The notes beneath the pieces were generated by a model. It did no database searches and had not been told where the DNA came from. It worked only from the letters and a program-made list of their open reading frames with translations. Source: Paenibacillus sp. YPG26 (GTDB taxonomy: Bacteria > Bacillota > Bacilli > Paenibacillales > Paenibacillaceae). From it: DNA of 64,000 bases. Below are positions 23,976 to 32,492 of the stretch, piece after piece. The stretch lies in the NCBI RefSeq assembly GCF_023704175.1, contig NZ_CP084530.1, positions 306,501-370,500 on the forward strand, given 5' to 3'. A program made the position numbers and the translations under genes. Position 1 is the stretch's first letter; each line of letters opens with the position of its first letter.

Positions 23976-25205
23976 ATGAACATGCCCGCCTGGGTGGTGG
24001 AGACATGGAACAGGATGAATGCGGCGTTCCCCTGGATTCAGGCGCGCAGGGGGAAGACTGAACTGGAATCCAGTCCACTTAGTGAGTGTAATCCGCCGCT
24101 GTTGATCACAGCGGAGGACCTGGAGCTGTACTACTACAGCTCAGACTGCCCATTCCCGGAGCAGAAGCAGCTGCATCTGTACCAGACGTCCGGCACAAGC
24201 TCGGGACGGCGTAAGCGGATTTATTATTCAGATGCCGATGAAGCGGCTTATTTGTCCATCAAGGAGGAGGTATTTCGGGCTGTATTACAGGGTAAGGGCT
24301 TGCGAAGCGCCCTGTCGGATATGGGGACAGGTCATGCCGAGGCCACGGCTCTTGCGGTCTTCAAGGGACTTGGACTGGAGGCCGACTCCATCTCCTTCCG
24401 GCTGCCCGTAGAGCGGCATCTGGAGAAGCTCTCGGCGATGAAGCCGGAAGTCCTGTATACGATGCCGTCCATTCTTGACCGCATTCTGGGGGCATCCGAT
24501 GATCCCGGTTCCTACGGAATCCGGCAGGTCATCCTGGTCGGGGAGATCGCCTCGCCGGGCTGGATTCGTAGAACCGCCCAGCAGCTGCGGATCCCGGTAG
24601 ACCGCATTACCGATACTTACGGCTCTATTGAAGTCGGAACGATCGCTTATTACTCCTATGACTATGGCCGTTACATCGTGACTGACGGGTTATGGGCGGA
24701 GGGAGTCGGGACGGAGGAGCTGGGTGAGGATCTGGAGCCTCTGCCGGAAGGCGAGCAGGTACTGGTTCTGACATCTTCGGTGCGGGAGGCTTTCCCGGCA
24801 GTGCGGTATGTAACCTACGATGTGGTCCGCGATCTGAGGCCTATTATGGTGGACGGGCGCCTAAGGCAGAGCTTCAAGAGCCTGGTCCGGCGAATCGGCC
24901 CCGACCTGAAGCATGGGGAGAAGATCAGCATCTATGACATTGAGAATGTGGTATACGCATATGCGGGTAAGGCGGGGCTTGCCGTGGAAGTCGCGGGCAA
25001 TGCTCTCCGTCTTCACATTGATAGTGATGAGCTTAGCCCGGCTCTCATGGAGGAAATCCGCCGTGAGGTTGAAGGCCGTATTCCCGAGCTTGGACAGATG
25101 ATAAGGTCAGGGATTCTAGGCGGAATCGAGGTGCTTCACGGCAAGGGGCCGGGCGGTGCAAGCAATCACAGTGCGGTGAAAAGCAAACGAATCTGGTACA
25201 GCTAA
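23976..25205 (+). CDS. AMP-forming adenylating ligase (phenylacetate-CoA ligase/CoF-synthetase-like)
   Basis: The start chosen is ATG 23976, nine bases after AAGGAG; a GTG at 23952 is also in frame. The 409-residue enzyme has the adenylate-forming P-loop YQTSGTSSGRRKRI near residue 70, the DTYGSIEVGTIA acid/aromatic motif, and the VRYVTYDVVRDL hinge region. This is the compact phenylacetate-CoA ligase-like type. It would activate a carboxylate as an acyl adenylate. It is the first gene of an operon with sbnA (18 bases downstream) and sbnB, so the likely acceptor or substrate is linked to L-2,3-diaminopropionate. No carrier protein is encoded nearby. Confidence 0.82.
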   Translation: MNMPAWVVETWNRMNAAFPWIQARRGKTELESSPLSECNPPLLITAEDLELYYYSSDCPFPEQKQLHLYQTSGTSSGRRKRIYYSDADEAAYLSIKEEVFRAVLQGKGLRSALSDMGTGHAEATALAVFKGLGLEADSISFRLPVERHLEKLSAMKPEVLYTMPSILDRILGASDDPGSYGIRQVILVGEIASPGWIRRTAQQLRIPVDRITDTYGSIEVGTIAYYSYDYGRYIVTDGLWAEGVGTEELGEDLEPLPEGEQVLVLTSSVREAFPAVRYVTYDVVRDLRPIMVDGRLRQSFKSLVRRIGPDLKHGEKISIYDIENVVYAYAGKAGLAVEVAGNALRLHIDSDELSPALMEEIRREVEGRIPELGQMIRSGILGGIEVLHGKGPGGASNHSAVKSKRIWYS

Positions 25206-25223
25206 AAAAGGGGGCTTTGCATC

Positions 25224-26219
25224 ATGAAGCTGAGTGGAGGGATTGCCGATATCATTGGCGGTACACCCCTGATTCATCTGAATAGGCTGTTCAATACTAA
25301 GCCTTATAAGGTCTATGGCAAGCTGGAGTGGATGAATCCGGGCGGAAGCGCCAAGGACCGTCCCGCATTATTTATGCTGAGAGAGGCGATTCTCCGCGGG
25401 GATCTCACCGGACAAAGTGTAATTATTGAATCGAGCTCGGGCAACCTTGCGATCAGTCTGGCCCAGCTGTGCGGTTATCTGGGGATCAGGTTCATCTGTG
25501 TGGTGGACCCGAGAACGACAGAGCAGCATAAGAAGATTATTCGCGCGCTGGGCGGGGAGATTGATCTGGTTACCCGGCCCGATCCGGTCACAGGGGAGTA
25601 TCTTCCGGCAAGACTAAATCGGGTACAGGAGCTGCTTGCACAGATTCCTCATGCATACTGGACCAATCAATATGCGAATCCGGATAATGCGCTGGCCCAT
25701 TTCCAGACTACGATGAAGGAGATCGCGGACCAGATTGGGCCTGTCGATTATCTTTTCTGCGGTGTGAGCTCCTGCGGAACGCTTCATGGATGTGCGGATT
25801 ACATCCGCGAACAGGGATGGTCCACCCGGATCATTGGGGTGGATGCGCGGGGCAGCGTGATTTTTGGCGGGGACAAAGCTCCCCGGAAATTCCCGGGCCT
25901 CGGATCAGGCATTGTACCGGGTCTGTACCGCAGTGATCTGGCGGACGAAGTGGTGTACGTATCGGATCAGGATTGTGTGCGGGGCTGCCGGGAACTGGTG
26001 TCCCAGGAGGCCATCTTGGCCGGAGCTTCGTCAGGAGGCGTAATCTCAGCTGTCCGTAAGCTGAGTGCGGGTATTCCTGACGGAGCCAGCTGCGTGTGTA
26101 TTCTGCCTGACCGGGGAGAGCGTTATCTGGACACGGTATTCAACGAGGAGTGGGTACAGAAGGAGCTCGGCATGCCTCCGGCTGGGCCTGAGGAGGCGTG
26201 CGGCTCATGCGCTATCTAA
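25224..26219 (+). CDS. sbnA: N-(2-amino-2-carboxyethyl)-L-glutamate synthase SbnA
   Basis: The 331-residue PLP enzyme is of the cysteine-synthase fold type, with the PLP lysine at K44 in NPGGSAKDR, the asparagine loop ESSSGNLAISLA, and the phosphate-binding GVSSCGTLHG. In place of the usual sulfide-site motifs it has the SbnA hallmarks RTTEQHKKIIRALGGEIDLV and ILAGASSGGVISAV. SbnA condenses O-phospho-L-serine with L-glutamate to give N-(2-amino-2-carboxyethyl)-L-glutamate. The next gene, sbnB, overlaps it, and SbnB completes the route to L-2,3-diaminopropionate. Confidence 0.92.
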   Translation: MKLSGGIADIIGGTPLIHLNRLFNTKPYKVYGKLEWMNPGGSAKDRPALFMLREAILRGDLTGQSVIIESSSGNLAISLAQLCGYLGIRFICVVDPRTTEQHKKIIRALGGEIDLVTRPDPVTGEYLPARLNRVQELLAQIPHAYWTNQYANPDNALAHFQTTMKEIADQIGPVDYLFCGVSSCGTLHGCADYIREQGWSTRIIGVDARGSVIFGGDKAPRKFPGLGSGIVPGLYRSDLADEVVYVSDQDCVRGCRELVSQEAILAGASSGGVISAVRKLSAGIPDGASCVCILPDRGERYLDTVFNEEWVQKELGMPPAGPEEACGSCAI

Positions 26220-27175
26220 ACGATGAACATATCCAGGAGCTTGGACGGGATTGGATCAGGCTAACAGACATTATCCGTCAGGTGATCACCCTGCAAGATG
26301 CAGGGGAGACCGTGCGTCCCTTGAAGCCGTACCTTCGATTCGGGGATCCGGCTAACCGGATTATCGCCATGCCTGCCTATGTGGGAGGCGATCTGCAGCT
26401 TGCCGGAATCAAATGGATTGCCAGCTTTCCGTATAATCGTAAGGCGGGTCTGCCCCGTGCCCATAATTCAATTATTTTGAATGATACCCGTACCGGCAAG
26501 CCGCGGGGGTTCCTCAGAAGCAGTCTGCTGAACGGGATCCGTACCGCTGCCGTCAGTGGGGTTATGCTTCAGAGTTATTTGGAGGTACGGGATCCTGCAA
26601 GCGTCAGCGTGGGGATTGTGGGATGGGGGCCGGTGGGACGGCTTCATCTGGAGATGAGCGCCGCCCTGCTCGGCAGCCGGTTGAAGCAGGTCTATTTATA
26701 TGACATCGAGCAGGTTCAGCTGGACACCATACCCGCGGACCTTCGTTCCAAAGTGATTATTGAACAGGACTGGCGTCAGGTCTACCGGAAGTCGGATGTG
26801 TTCATTACCTGTACGGTGTCTGACCGGCGCTATATTGACGAGCGGCCAAGGGAGGGCTCGCTGCTGCTTCATGTATCGCTCAGAGATTACCTGCCGGAGA
26901 GTATCCGCCATCTTAAGGTCCTGGTTGTTGACGACTGGCAGGAGGTATGCCGGGAGAATACCGATATTGAACAGCTTCATCTGCAATGCGGGCTGCAGCA
27001 GCGGGATACGGTGAGCCTGGCGGAAGTGGTTCTGCACGGGGCCTTAGGCGGGCACAGCGAAGAGGAGCCGGTGTTATTCAGTCCTATGGGGCTTGGGATA
27101 TTTGACCTTGGCATCGCGGGGGATTACCTGGAACAGGCGGAGGAGCGTGGACTTGGCACGGTTCTGGAGGATTAG
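26207..27175 (+). CDS. sbnB: N-(2-amino-2-carboxyethyl)-L-glutamate dehydrogenase SbnB
   Basis: The start chosen is ATG 26207, ten bases after GAGGAGG, overlapping sbnA by 13 bases; GTG 26198 is too close to the site. The 322-residue protein belongs to the ornithine cyclodeaminase/mu-crystallin family, with RTAAVSGVMLQSYLEVRDPA, the NAD-binding GIVGWGPVGRLH, and VFITCTVSDRRYID. SbnB oxidatively releases 2-oxoglutarate from the SbnA product to give L-2,3-diaminopropionate. The ending GIFDLGIAGDYLEQA fits the family. Confidence 0.92.
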   Translation: MRYLNDEHIQELGRDWIRLTDIIRQVITLQDAGETVRPLKPYLRFGDPANRIIAMPAYVGGDLQLAGIKWIASFPYNRKAGLPRAHNSIILNDTRTGKPRGFLRSSLLNGIRTAAVSGVMLQSYLEVRDPASVSVGIVGWGPVGRLHLEMSAALLGSRLKQVYLYDIEQVQLDTIPADLRSKVIIEQDWRQVYRKSDVFITCTVSDRRYIDERPREGSLLLHVSLRDYLPESIRHLKVLVVDDWQEVCRENTDIEQLHLQCGLQQRDTVSLAEVVLHGALGGHSEEEPVLFSPMGLGIFDLGIAGDYLEQAEERGLGTVLED

Positions 27176-27296
27176 CGGCATTCGCTCACTCGTATGGTCT
27201 GTATGCTCGGACTGCATAGGTAATCCCGTATTGTTCTGATATACTGGATGTTCAGCCAAGAATTGTATTGGCCCGGATAAGGAAGGTTGATCATCT

Positions 27297-27524
27297 ATGC
27301 AGGTATTTCAGGATTTCAATCTAAAGGTGAAGAAGACATTTAAGGCGACAAGCAAGGAAGATGTTCTCACCGTGACCGAAGCAGGAAGCAGGCTAGGTCT
27401 CTCCAAAGATCAAATGAAGGCATACGCCGACAAAAACAAGCTGACTAAAGTTCCGATTATGCGCAGCGTGCATAGATATCTTTTGCTGAAAAGTGAAATT
27501 GATGAGATTGTGAAGAACCAATAA
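27297..27524 (+). CDS. Small excisionase/MerR-like helix-turn-helix protein
   Basis: The 75-residue protein has a single predicted DNA-binding domain: LTVTEAGSRLGLSKDQMKAY is the helix-turn-helix and RSVHRYLLLKSEIDEIVKNQ the wing and final helix, as in excisionase-type and MerR-like domains. GGAAGG precedes the ATG. A T-tailed hairpin follows, so it is expressed on its own. No integrase or other mobile gene lies beside it, so a chromosomal regulator is more likely than an element's Xis. Confidence 0.72.
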   Translation: MQVFQDFNLKVKKTFKATSKEDVLTVTEAGSRLGLSKDQMKAYADKNKLTKVPIMRSVHRYLLLKSEIDEIVKNQ

Positions 27525-27538
27525 TAACGGGGAATTAG

Positions 27539-27577
27539 ATAAGAATGGGACGCCTCGGGTCTCATTCTTATTTTTTT
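27539..27577 (+). terminator. Rho-independent terminator
   Basis: AAGAATGGGAC pairs with GTCTCATTCTT (one mismatch) around CCTCGG-type bases, and seven T residues follow. Confidence 0.85.
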
Positions 27578-27713
27578 CCAAAAAAAGTATAGAAACATGT
27601 CGAAAGATAGAATAATTTGTAATATAATGATTTTTATAAATCTCCTCTAGCAACAAGTATTGGTATATAGGAGCTCTATTAAATTAGCAATCAGATCGGG
27701 GAAGAGCAGGCAG

Positions 27714-29051
27714 ATGCGTGTGAAGAGAAAGTCACGGATTCATGGACGTCCAAGAAGGTATATTTCCGTACAAAAGAAGTTTTATTTCAGTCATATTCTC
27801 GCCCTGATCTGGATGGCAGCCTCCATTGTGCTCTCCATTCCCTGGGTGCAGGACCTGGGCCTGTTATTCACACTGCCTGTTGCCTTATTCATAGTCATTG
27901 GCATCTCCTATATCCCCGGATATATGAATGCCTTTATGATCTCAAGTCTCTTATTTGACAGACAGCCAAAAATGAAAGAACAGAATCCGGCGGAGCCTAT
28001 CACGATTCTGGTAGCTTGTTATAACGAGGAGGCGGGTGTCGCAGATACCCTGCGCTATATTGCAGCCCAGGATTACCAGGGAGAGCTGCAAGTCATCGTC
28101 ATTGATAACAATTCCGCTGACCGGACAGCAGCAGTTGCCGTGGAGACGGGCGAAAGCCTTGGGCTTAGTCTGAGGGTGATCCATGAGAGCACGCCGGGGA
28201 AGAATCACGCTCTTAATTCCGCACTAGAGCATGTTCATACTGAACTGATGATTACACTTGATGCGGATACTTTGCTGCATAAATCAGCCATCAGATATCT
28301 GGTTGGGAGATATGTCTCTTCTCCAAGCGATGTCTGTGCGGTTGCAGGCGCTGTGCTTGTCCGCAACAGCAGAGGCAAGTTCCTGGCGAAAGTCCAGGAG
28401 TGGGATTATTTCCTCGGAATCGCAAGCATCAAGCGCCTGCAGGGACTATTCCAAGGAACCCTTGTGGCGCAGGGAGCCTTCTCGCTGTATAGAACCCGCA
28501 GCGTCATTGAGGTGGAAGGCTGGCCGGATGCGATCGGCGAAGACATTGTTCTGACCTGGCGCTTTCTGGGGAGGGGCTGGAAGGTGTACTTTGAGCCTCT
28601 GGCCGTAGCCTTCACGGATGTGCCGGAGAACCTGCATCATTTCTTCAGACAGCGCAGCCGCTGGGCCCGTGGGATGATTGAGGCTCTGAAGGTGGTCAAG
28701 CCCTGGCAGCAGCCGTCTCCTTATACCCGGTATCTGACCTTTTGCAATCTGGTCATGCCGTACCTGGATGTGGTCTATACCCTGGTATGGCTGCCGGGTC
28801 TGATCTTGGCCTTCTTCGGATACTACTGGATTGTCGGAATTACGACGCTGCTCGTGCTGCCGCTAACCTTCTGCGTGAATTTCATTCTCTATATATACCA
28901 GCGGGGTGTATTCAAAAGGCTGAACCTCAGAATACGCAAAAATGCTCTTGGCTTTATTGCCTATGTGCTCCTGTATCAGATTATCATGAGCCCGGTATCG
29001 GTATGGGGGTATGTACAGGAAGCGTTCAAATTGAACCGGGTATGGAAGTGA
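27714..29051 (+). CDS. Membrane glycosyltransferase, family 2 (PgaC/NodC/hyaluronan-synthase-like)
   Basis: The 445-residue enzyme is counted from ATG 27714; the open frame reaches TTG 27660, and neither start has a clear ribosome binding site. Two N-terminal helices are followed by the GT-A domain: VACYNEEAGVADTLRYIAAQ, IDNNSADRTA, the LDADT metal site, the IGEDIVLTWRF general-base motif and the QRSRWARG (QxxRW) product-binding motif. Three or four C-terminal helices follow. Processive enzymes of this type extrude polysaccharide such as poly-N-acetylglucosamine. No deacetylase or partner gene is adjacent, so the polymer is unknown. Confidence 0.86.
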   Translation: MRVKRKSRIHGRPRRYISVQKKFYFSHILALIWMAASIVLSIPWVQDLGLLFTLPVALFIVIGISYIPGYMNAFMISSLLFDRQPKMKEQNPAEPITILVACYNEEAGVADTLRYIAAQDYQGELQVIVIDNNSADRTAAVAVETGESLGLSLRVIHESTPGKNHALNSALEHVHTELMITLDADTLLHKSAIRYLVGRYVSSPSDVCAVAGAVLVRNSRGKFLAKVQEWDYFLGIASIKRLQGLFQGTLVAQGAFSLYRTRSVIEVEGWPDAIGEDIVLTWRFLGRGWKVYFEPLAVAFTDVPENLHHFFRQRSRWARGMIEALKVVKPWQQPSPYTRYLTFCNLVMPYLDVVYTLVWLPGLILAFFGYYWIVGITTLLVLPLTFCVNFILYIYQRGVFKRLNLRIRKNALGFIAYVLLYQIIMSPVSVWGYVQEAFKLNRVWK

Positions 29052-29072
29052 ACCTGAATGCCCAAGCAGAGA

Positions 29073-29099
29073 TCAGACACCTTTTCAGGTGTCTTTTTG
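29073..29099 (+). terminator. Rho-independent terminator of the glycosyltransferase gene
   Basis: AGACACCT (29075-29082), TTTC loop, AGGTGTCT (29087-29094), then TTTTG. Confidence 0.88.
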
Positions 29100-29221
29100 C
29101 TATATCCGGCAGGACTTCCGAACATTTCCTGATTGAACCTGTATATTTTCGGTTATTCTCATTTTAATACTGTGTTAACATTTGTAACGGGTGGATAAGC
29201 AGACAGGGGGGAAAGATTGAG

Positions 29222-30160
29222 TTGGAGTTCAAGAGAATAATGGGGCAGGCTGTAATGGGATTGCTAAGTCTGACTTTAATATGCGGAACATTTATGGGAA
29301 TGGGTACGAAGCCGGCCGCGGCCGCCGACCAGTACAGCCAGTTCAGGAATTCAGCCGTCAAGGGGCCGCTGATCGCCGGGCTTGAACATGGAAGTGCATG
29401 GGTGCCCCAGGGCCTTGCTCTAGTCCCGTCGAAAGATTGGGTGATTACCTCCCATTACAGGGGCCAGGAGAACAGCTGGCAGGTCTCGGGTCTTGTGATT
29501 ACAAGCACGAAGACGCAGAAACGGATCAAGACATTGTATCTCTATGACAACCTCATTATTCCGCATATGGGGAACGTGGGCGGCCTTGCGGTAAGCAAGA
29601 ACCACTTGTGGATTGCCTCGGGATATACGGTATATAAAATTCCGCTAAGTACACTTTCGGAGAAGAGCGACATGAGCAGGGTAATGATGACCGGTTATCA
29701 AGTGCATCATAAAGCTTCTTATGCCGCCTATTCGGACGGAATATTGTGGGTAGGTGAATATACCGATGGGAAGGATAGCGGCAAAACAACGTGTGACGCC
29801 GGACCCAGTGGCAGGGTGTACGGGTATAAGCTGAGCTCGAGTGACGACCTTCCTGCTGACCGCAAGGCCGCATACTCCCGGGTCACCCCCGACCGGATCC
29901 AGGGCCTTGCCATATCAAAGGACTACACCGTATATAGTCAATCCTGCGGAAGGGACGTATCCAGCAAGCTGCTATTCTATTCGGGAGAGACGCCAAGCAA
30001 GAAGCTTGGCTCGGTGACATTGCCGCCGATGGCCGAAGGCATCGCATTCTCGGGCAGCCAGCTCTATACTCTCTTTGAATCAGGTGCGGCTAAATATAAG
30101 GGAAGTCATTACCCTCTTAAGAATATATATTTAATCAATGTGAAGAAGTTGAAAATATAG
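29222..30160 (+). CDS. Secreted protein of unknown function, paralogue A (propeller-like)
   Basis: The 312-residue protein starts at TTG 29222 behind GGGGGGAAAG. It has a signal peptide ending in AAA-AD near residue 36. The mature part contains WVPQGLALVPSKDWVITSHY, GGLAVSKNHLWIASGYTVYK, HKASYAAYSDGILWVGEYTD and AEGIAFSGSQLYTLFESGA, a pattern like short beta-propeller blades. It is clearly homologous along its whole length to the protein at 32493-33428. Two cysteines (TTCDAGP and YSQSCGRD) are conserved in both and may form a disulfide. The family is not recognised by name; an extracellular location is well supported. Confidence 0.8.
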   Translation: MEFKRIMGQAVMGLLSLTLICGTFMGMGTKPAAAADQYSQFRNSAVKGPLIAGLEHGSAWVPQGLALVPSKDWVITSHYRGQENSWQVSGLVITSTKTQKRIKTLYLYDNLIIPHMGNVGGLAVSKNHLWIASGYTVYKIPLSTLSEKSDMSRVMMTGYQVHHKASYAAYSDGILWVGEYTDGKDSGKTTCDAGPSGRVYGYKLSSSDDLPADRKAAYSRVTPDRIQGLAISKDYTVYSQSCGRDVSSKLLFYSGETPSKKLGSVTLPPMAEGIAFSGSQLYTLFESGAAKYKGSHYPLKNIYLINVKKLKI

Positions 30161-30222
30161 ATATGCTAATCTGGTTGTTGTCCTACGGAAGTCTGGCAAT
30201 GAACAACCAGGCACAATAATAG

Positions 30223-30262
30223 CCGCAGGGACGTCATCATGACGTCCCTGCGGCTTGTTCTG
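30223..30262. terminator. Perfect hairpin, likely bidirectional terminator
   Basis: CCGCAGGGACGTCA (30223-30236) pairs with TGACGTCCCTGCGG (30240-30253) around TCA, between the secreted-protein gene and the convergent uridine kinase gene. Confidence 0.7.
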
Positions 30263-30370
30263 TATCAGGCTATCCTCCTGAGATGTCCTGGAAATGCCTG
30301 AACAGTACTACAGGAATGGGGTCTGCCGGAGCACACTCAGGCATCTTCCTGCCGGATTACTCCTTAGGCA

Positions 30371-31006
30371 TCAGGCATCGCCCCAGGAACGGTCTCCCGT
30401 AAGGTACTTCTCAGTCAGCACGGACAGCAGCTGAATGCCGACTTCGTTCTCCCCGCCCTCGGGAATGATCAGGTCGGCATATTTCTTGGAAGGCTCAATA
30501 AAAGCCTCATGCATAGGCTTGACCGTAGCCAAATATTGCTGGTGAATTGATTGAATCGTCCTGCCGCGCTCCTCGATATCCCGGAGGACCCGGCGCAGGA
30601 TGCGCACATCGGGGTCGGTATCGACGAATACTTTAATATCAAGCTGCTCGCGCAGCTTCTCATCGGACAGAACATGAAGCCCTTCCAGAATGATGATGTT
30701 ATTCGGCGTGAGCTCTACCGATTCTACGGTGGAACGGGCATGAACTGTGAAGTCGTACACTGGAGCCTGGGCGGGCTTGCCCTCCTTCAGCAGCAGCAAA
30801 TGCTGAATAAGCAGCTCATTATCGAAGGCGAAGGGGTGATCGTAATTGATTGCCTCCCGTTCGCTCATGCTGAGATAGGAATGATCCTTATAGTAGTTAT
30901 CCTGAGATATGAACGTGACTTTACCTGAGCCAAGACGGTGAATGACAGAGCGGGCAACGGTTGACTTGCCAGAGCCGGTGCCGCCGGCGATACCGATAAT
31001 AAGCAT
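30371..31006 (-). CDS. udk: Uridine kinase
   Basis: The 211-residue kinase has the P-loop IAGGTGSGKSTVAR at its N-terminus, the FISQDNYYKDHSYLSMSERE substrate loop, NYDHPFAFD, and the LEGLHVLSDEKLREQLDIKV region ending in VDTDPDVRILRR. These are the signatures of prokaryotic uridine/cytidine kinases, which convert uridine and cytidine to the monophosphates in pyrimidine salvage. The length is that of B. subtilis Udk. It is monocistronic here and divergent from the P450 gene. Confidence 0.95.
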   Translation of the reverse strand: MLIIGIAGGTGSGKSTVARSVIHRLGSGKVTFISQDNYYKDHSYLSMSEREAINYDHPFAFDNELLIQHLLLLKEGKPAQAPVYDFTVHARSTVESVELTPNNIIILEGLHVLSDEKLREQLDIKVFVDTDPDVRILRRVLRDIEERGRTIQSIHQQYLATVKPMHEAFIEPSKKYADLIIPEGGENEVGIQLLSVLTEKYLTGDRSWGDA

Positions 31007-31117
31007 GGTGATTCGTTAAGCCTCCCTATGGTTGCTGCAATTTCAGTATTGTAGCATAACGCAGAGCAATTTTCATCCCCGGTAGATCCAAGTGAATCTG
31101 GAAGATCTGGTGTATCT

Positions 31118-31147
31118 TTGCATTTGCCTGATTACCCTGACTATACT
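31118..31147 (+). promoter_or_regulatory. Candidate SigA promoter of the P450 gene
   Basis: TTGCAT (31118-31123) and TATACT (31142-31147) are 18 bases apart, about 70 bases upstream of the start codon. Confidence 0.45.
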
Positions 31148-31215
31148 AGTTATACCCAGCCTTAGCAGGCTTTGGGGCTTAGTATATCATTCGTATTCGG
31201 AAGGGGCTATGAACG

Positions 31216-32409
31216 TTGAATTCCAATGAATCCGTATCCAGTTCTCTATTTACGAAAGAATTTACGAAGAATCCCTATCCGGTCTATGCCCGGCTCAGGG
31301 ATATCGATCCTGTCTACAAATGTGTGCTGCCAGACGGTAACCAGGGTTGGATGATTACGAGATATCAGGATGCTGTAGACGCCTTCAAGGACCCGCGGCT
31401 CAGCAAAGATCCAGTCAAGCTGTTCGGCGGAGATCCGGCACATCAAAGTGTCTTTACCCGGAACATGCTGTTCTCCGATCCACCAGATCATAAGAGGCTG
31501 CGTGGACTTGTGCAGAAGTCCTTCACACCCGGCATGATTGAGGAGATGAGAGGGCGGATTCAGGAGATTGCGGACGAGCTTCTTAATGGATTTAGCGGCA
31601 GAGACCAGATCCGTCTCATTGATGAGTTCGCATTCCCGCTTCCGATTATTGTGATCTGTGAAATGCTGGGGATTCCAGCTGCGGACCGGGATAAATTCCG
31701 CCTCTGGTCCACCACCTTAATCGAAGGCTCCAATGGAGAATATGCCAGTGAGATGAAGCAGCATATGGAGGAATTCATTCAGTATTTGGGTCAGATGTTC
31801 GGCCGCCTAAGGCAGGAGCCGGGACAGGATCTGATCAGTCAGCTTATTGCAGCTGAGGAAGAAGGGGACAAGCTGACTGAGCAGGAGCTGTACGGCGTTG
31901 TCACCCTGCTGATCATCGCAGGTCATGAGACGACGGTGAATCTGATCGGCAATACCCTTCTGTCTCTGCTGGAACACCCGGATCAGCTTGAGCGCTTGAT
32001 TCAGGAGCCCGAACTTATTCATAATGCGATTGAGGAATCGCTCAGATTCAACGGTCCGGTTGAATTCAGTACTTCGAGGTGGGCAAAGGAGGACTTTGAT
32101 TTCAAGGGGAAGGAATTCAAGAAGGGCGACCTTGTTATCCTGGCGCTGAATTCAGCCAATCATGACCCAAGGCAGTTCGAATCCCCTGACGTATTTGATA
32201 TAACCAGGGAGAAGAGCGCTCATCTGGCGTTTGGCAAGGGCGTTCATCTGTGTCTCGGAGCCCCGCTTGCCCGTCTTGAAGGTGAGATAGCCATTCGCAG
32301 TCTATTGCAGCGTTATCCCCATATTAAGCTGAATGTCCGGCCTGATGAACTGGAGTGGAGACCGGGAATGGTGGTAAGAGGGGTAAAAGAAATTCCGCTG
32401 TCATTATAG
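31216..32409 (+). CDS. Cytochrome P450
   Basis: The 397-residue enzyme starts at TTG 31216, eight bases after GGAAGGGGC. It has the I-helix oxygen-binding motif IIAGHETTVNL, the K-helix ExxR (EESLR), and the haem loop FGKGVHLCLGAPLAR with Cys346 as the iron ligand. It lacks a membrane anchor, as usual for soluble bacterial class I P450s of the CYP107 type. No ferredoxin or reductase is encoded next to it, so it must use partners from elsewhere. The secreted paralogue B gene follows 83 bases downstream and might share its transcript. The substrate is unknown. Confidence 0.93.
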   Translation: MNSNESVSSSLFTKEFTKNPYPVYARLRDIDPVYKCVLPDGNQGWMITRYQDAVDAFKDPRLSKDPVKLFGGDPAHQSVFTRNMLFSDPPDHKRLRGLVQKSFTPGMIEEMRGRIQEIADELLNGFSGRDQIRLIDEFAFPLPIIVICEMLGIPAADRDKFRLWSTTLIEGSNGEYASEMKQHMEEFIQYLGQMFGRLRQEPGQDLISQLIAAEEEGDKLTEQELYGVVTLLIIAGHETTVNLIGNTLLSLLEHPDQLERLIQEPELIHNAIEESLRFNGPVEFSTSRWAKEDFDFKGKEFKKGDLVILALNSANHDPRQFESPDVFDITREKSAHLAFGKGVHLCLGAPLARLEGEIAIRSLLQRYPHIKLNVRPDELEWRPGMVVRGVKEIPLSL

Positions 32410-32447
32410 TACTTTCTTCTCAATAGTTCCTTTTGGCCTGTTTAGAA

Positions 32448-32486
32448 TCTCCCCTTCCGTATTAAATATAGTAAGGGAAGGGGAGA
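32448..32486 (+). promoter_or_regulatory. Hairpin that would bury the ribosome binding site of the next gene
   Basis: TCTCCCCTTCC (32448-32458) is exactly complementary to GGAAGGGGAGA (32476-32486). The 3' arm is the Shine-Dalgarno of the TTG start at 32493. If transcripts enter from the P450 gene, the site would be paired. There is no T-run, so it is not a simple terminator. Confidence 0.5.
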
Positions 32487-32492
32487 GAAATA

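Noticed and set aside
27297..27524. Excisionase of an integrated element
   Set aside because: The fold is similar, but there is no integrase, attachment-site repeat or mobile gene near it.
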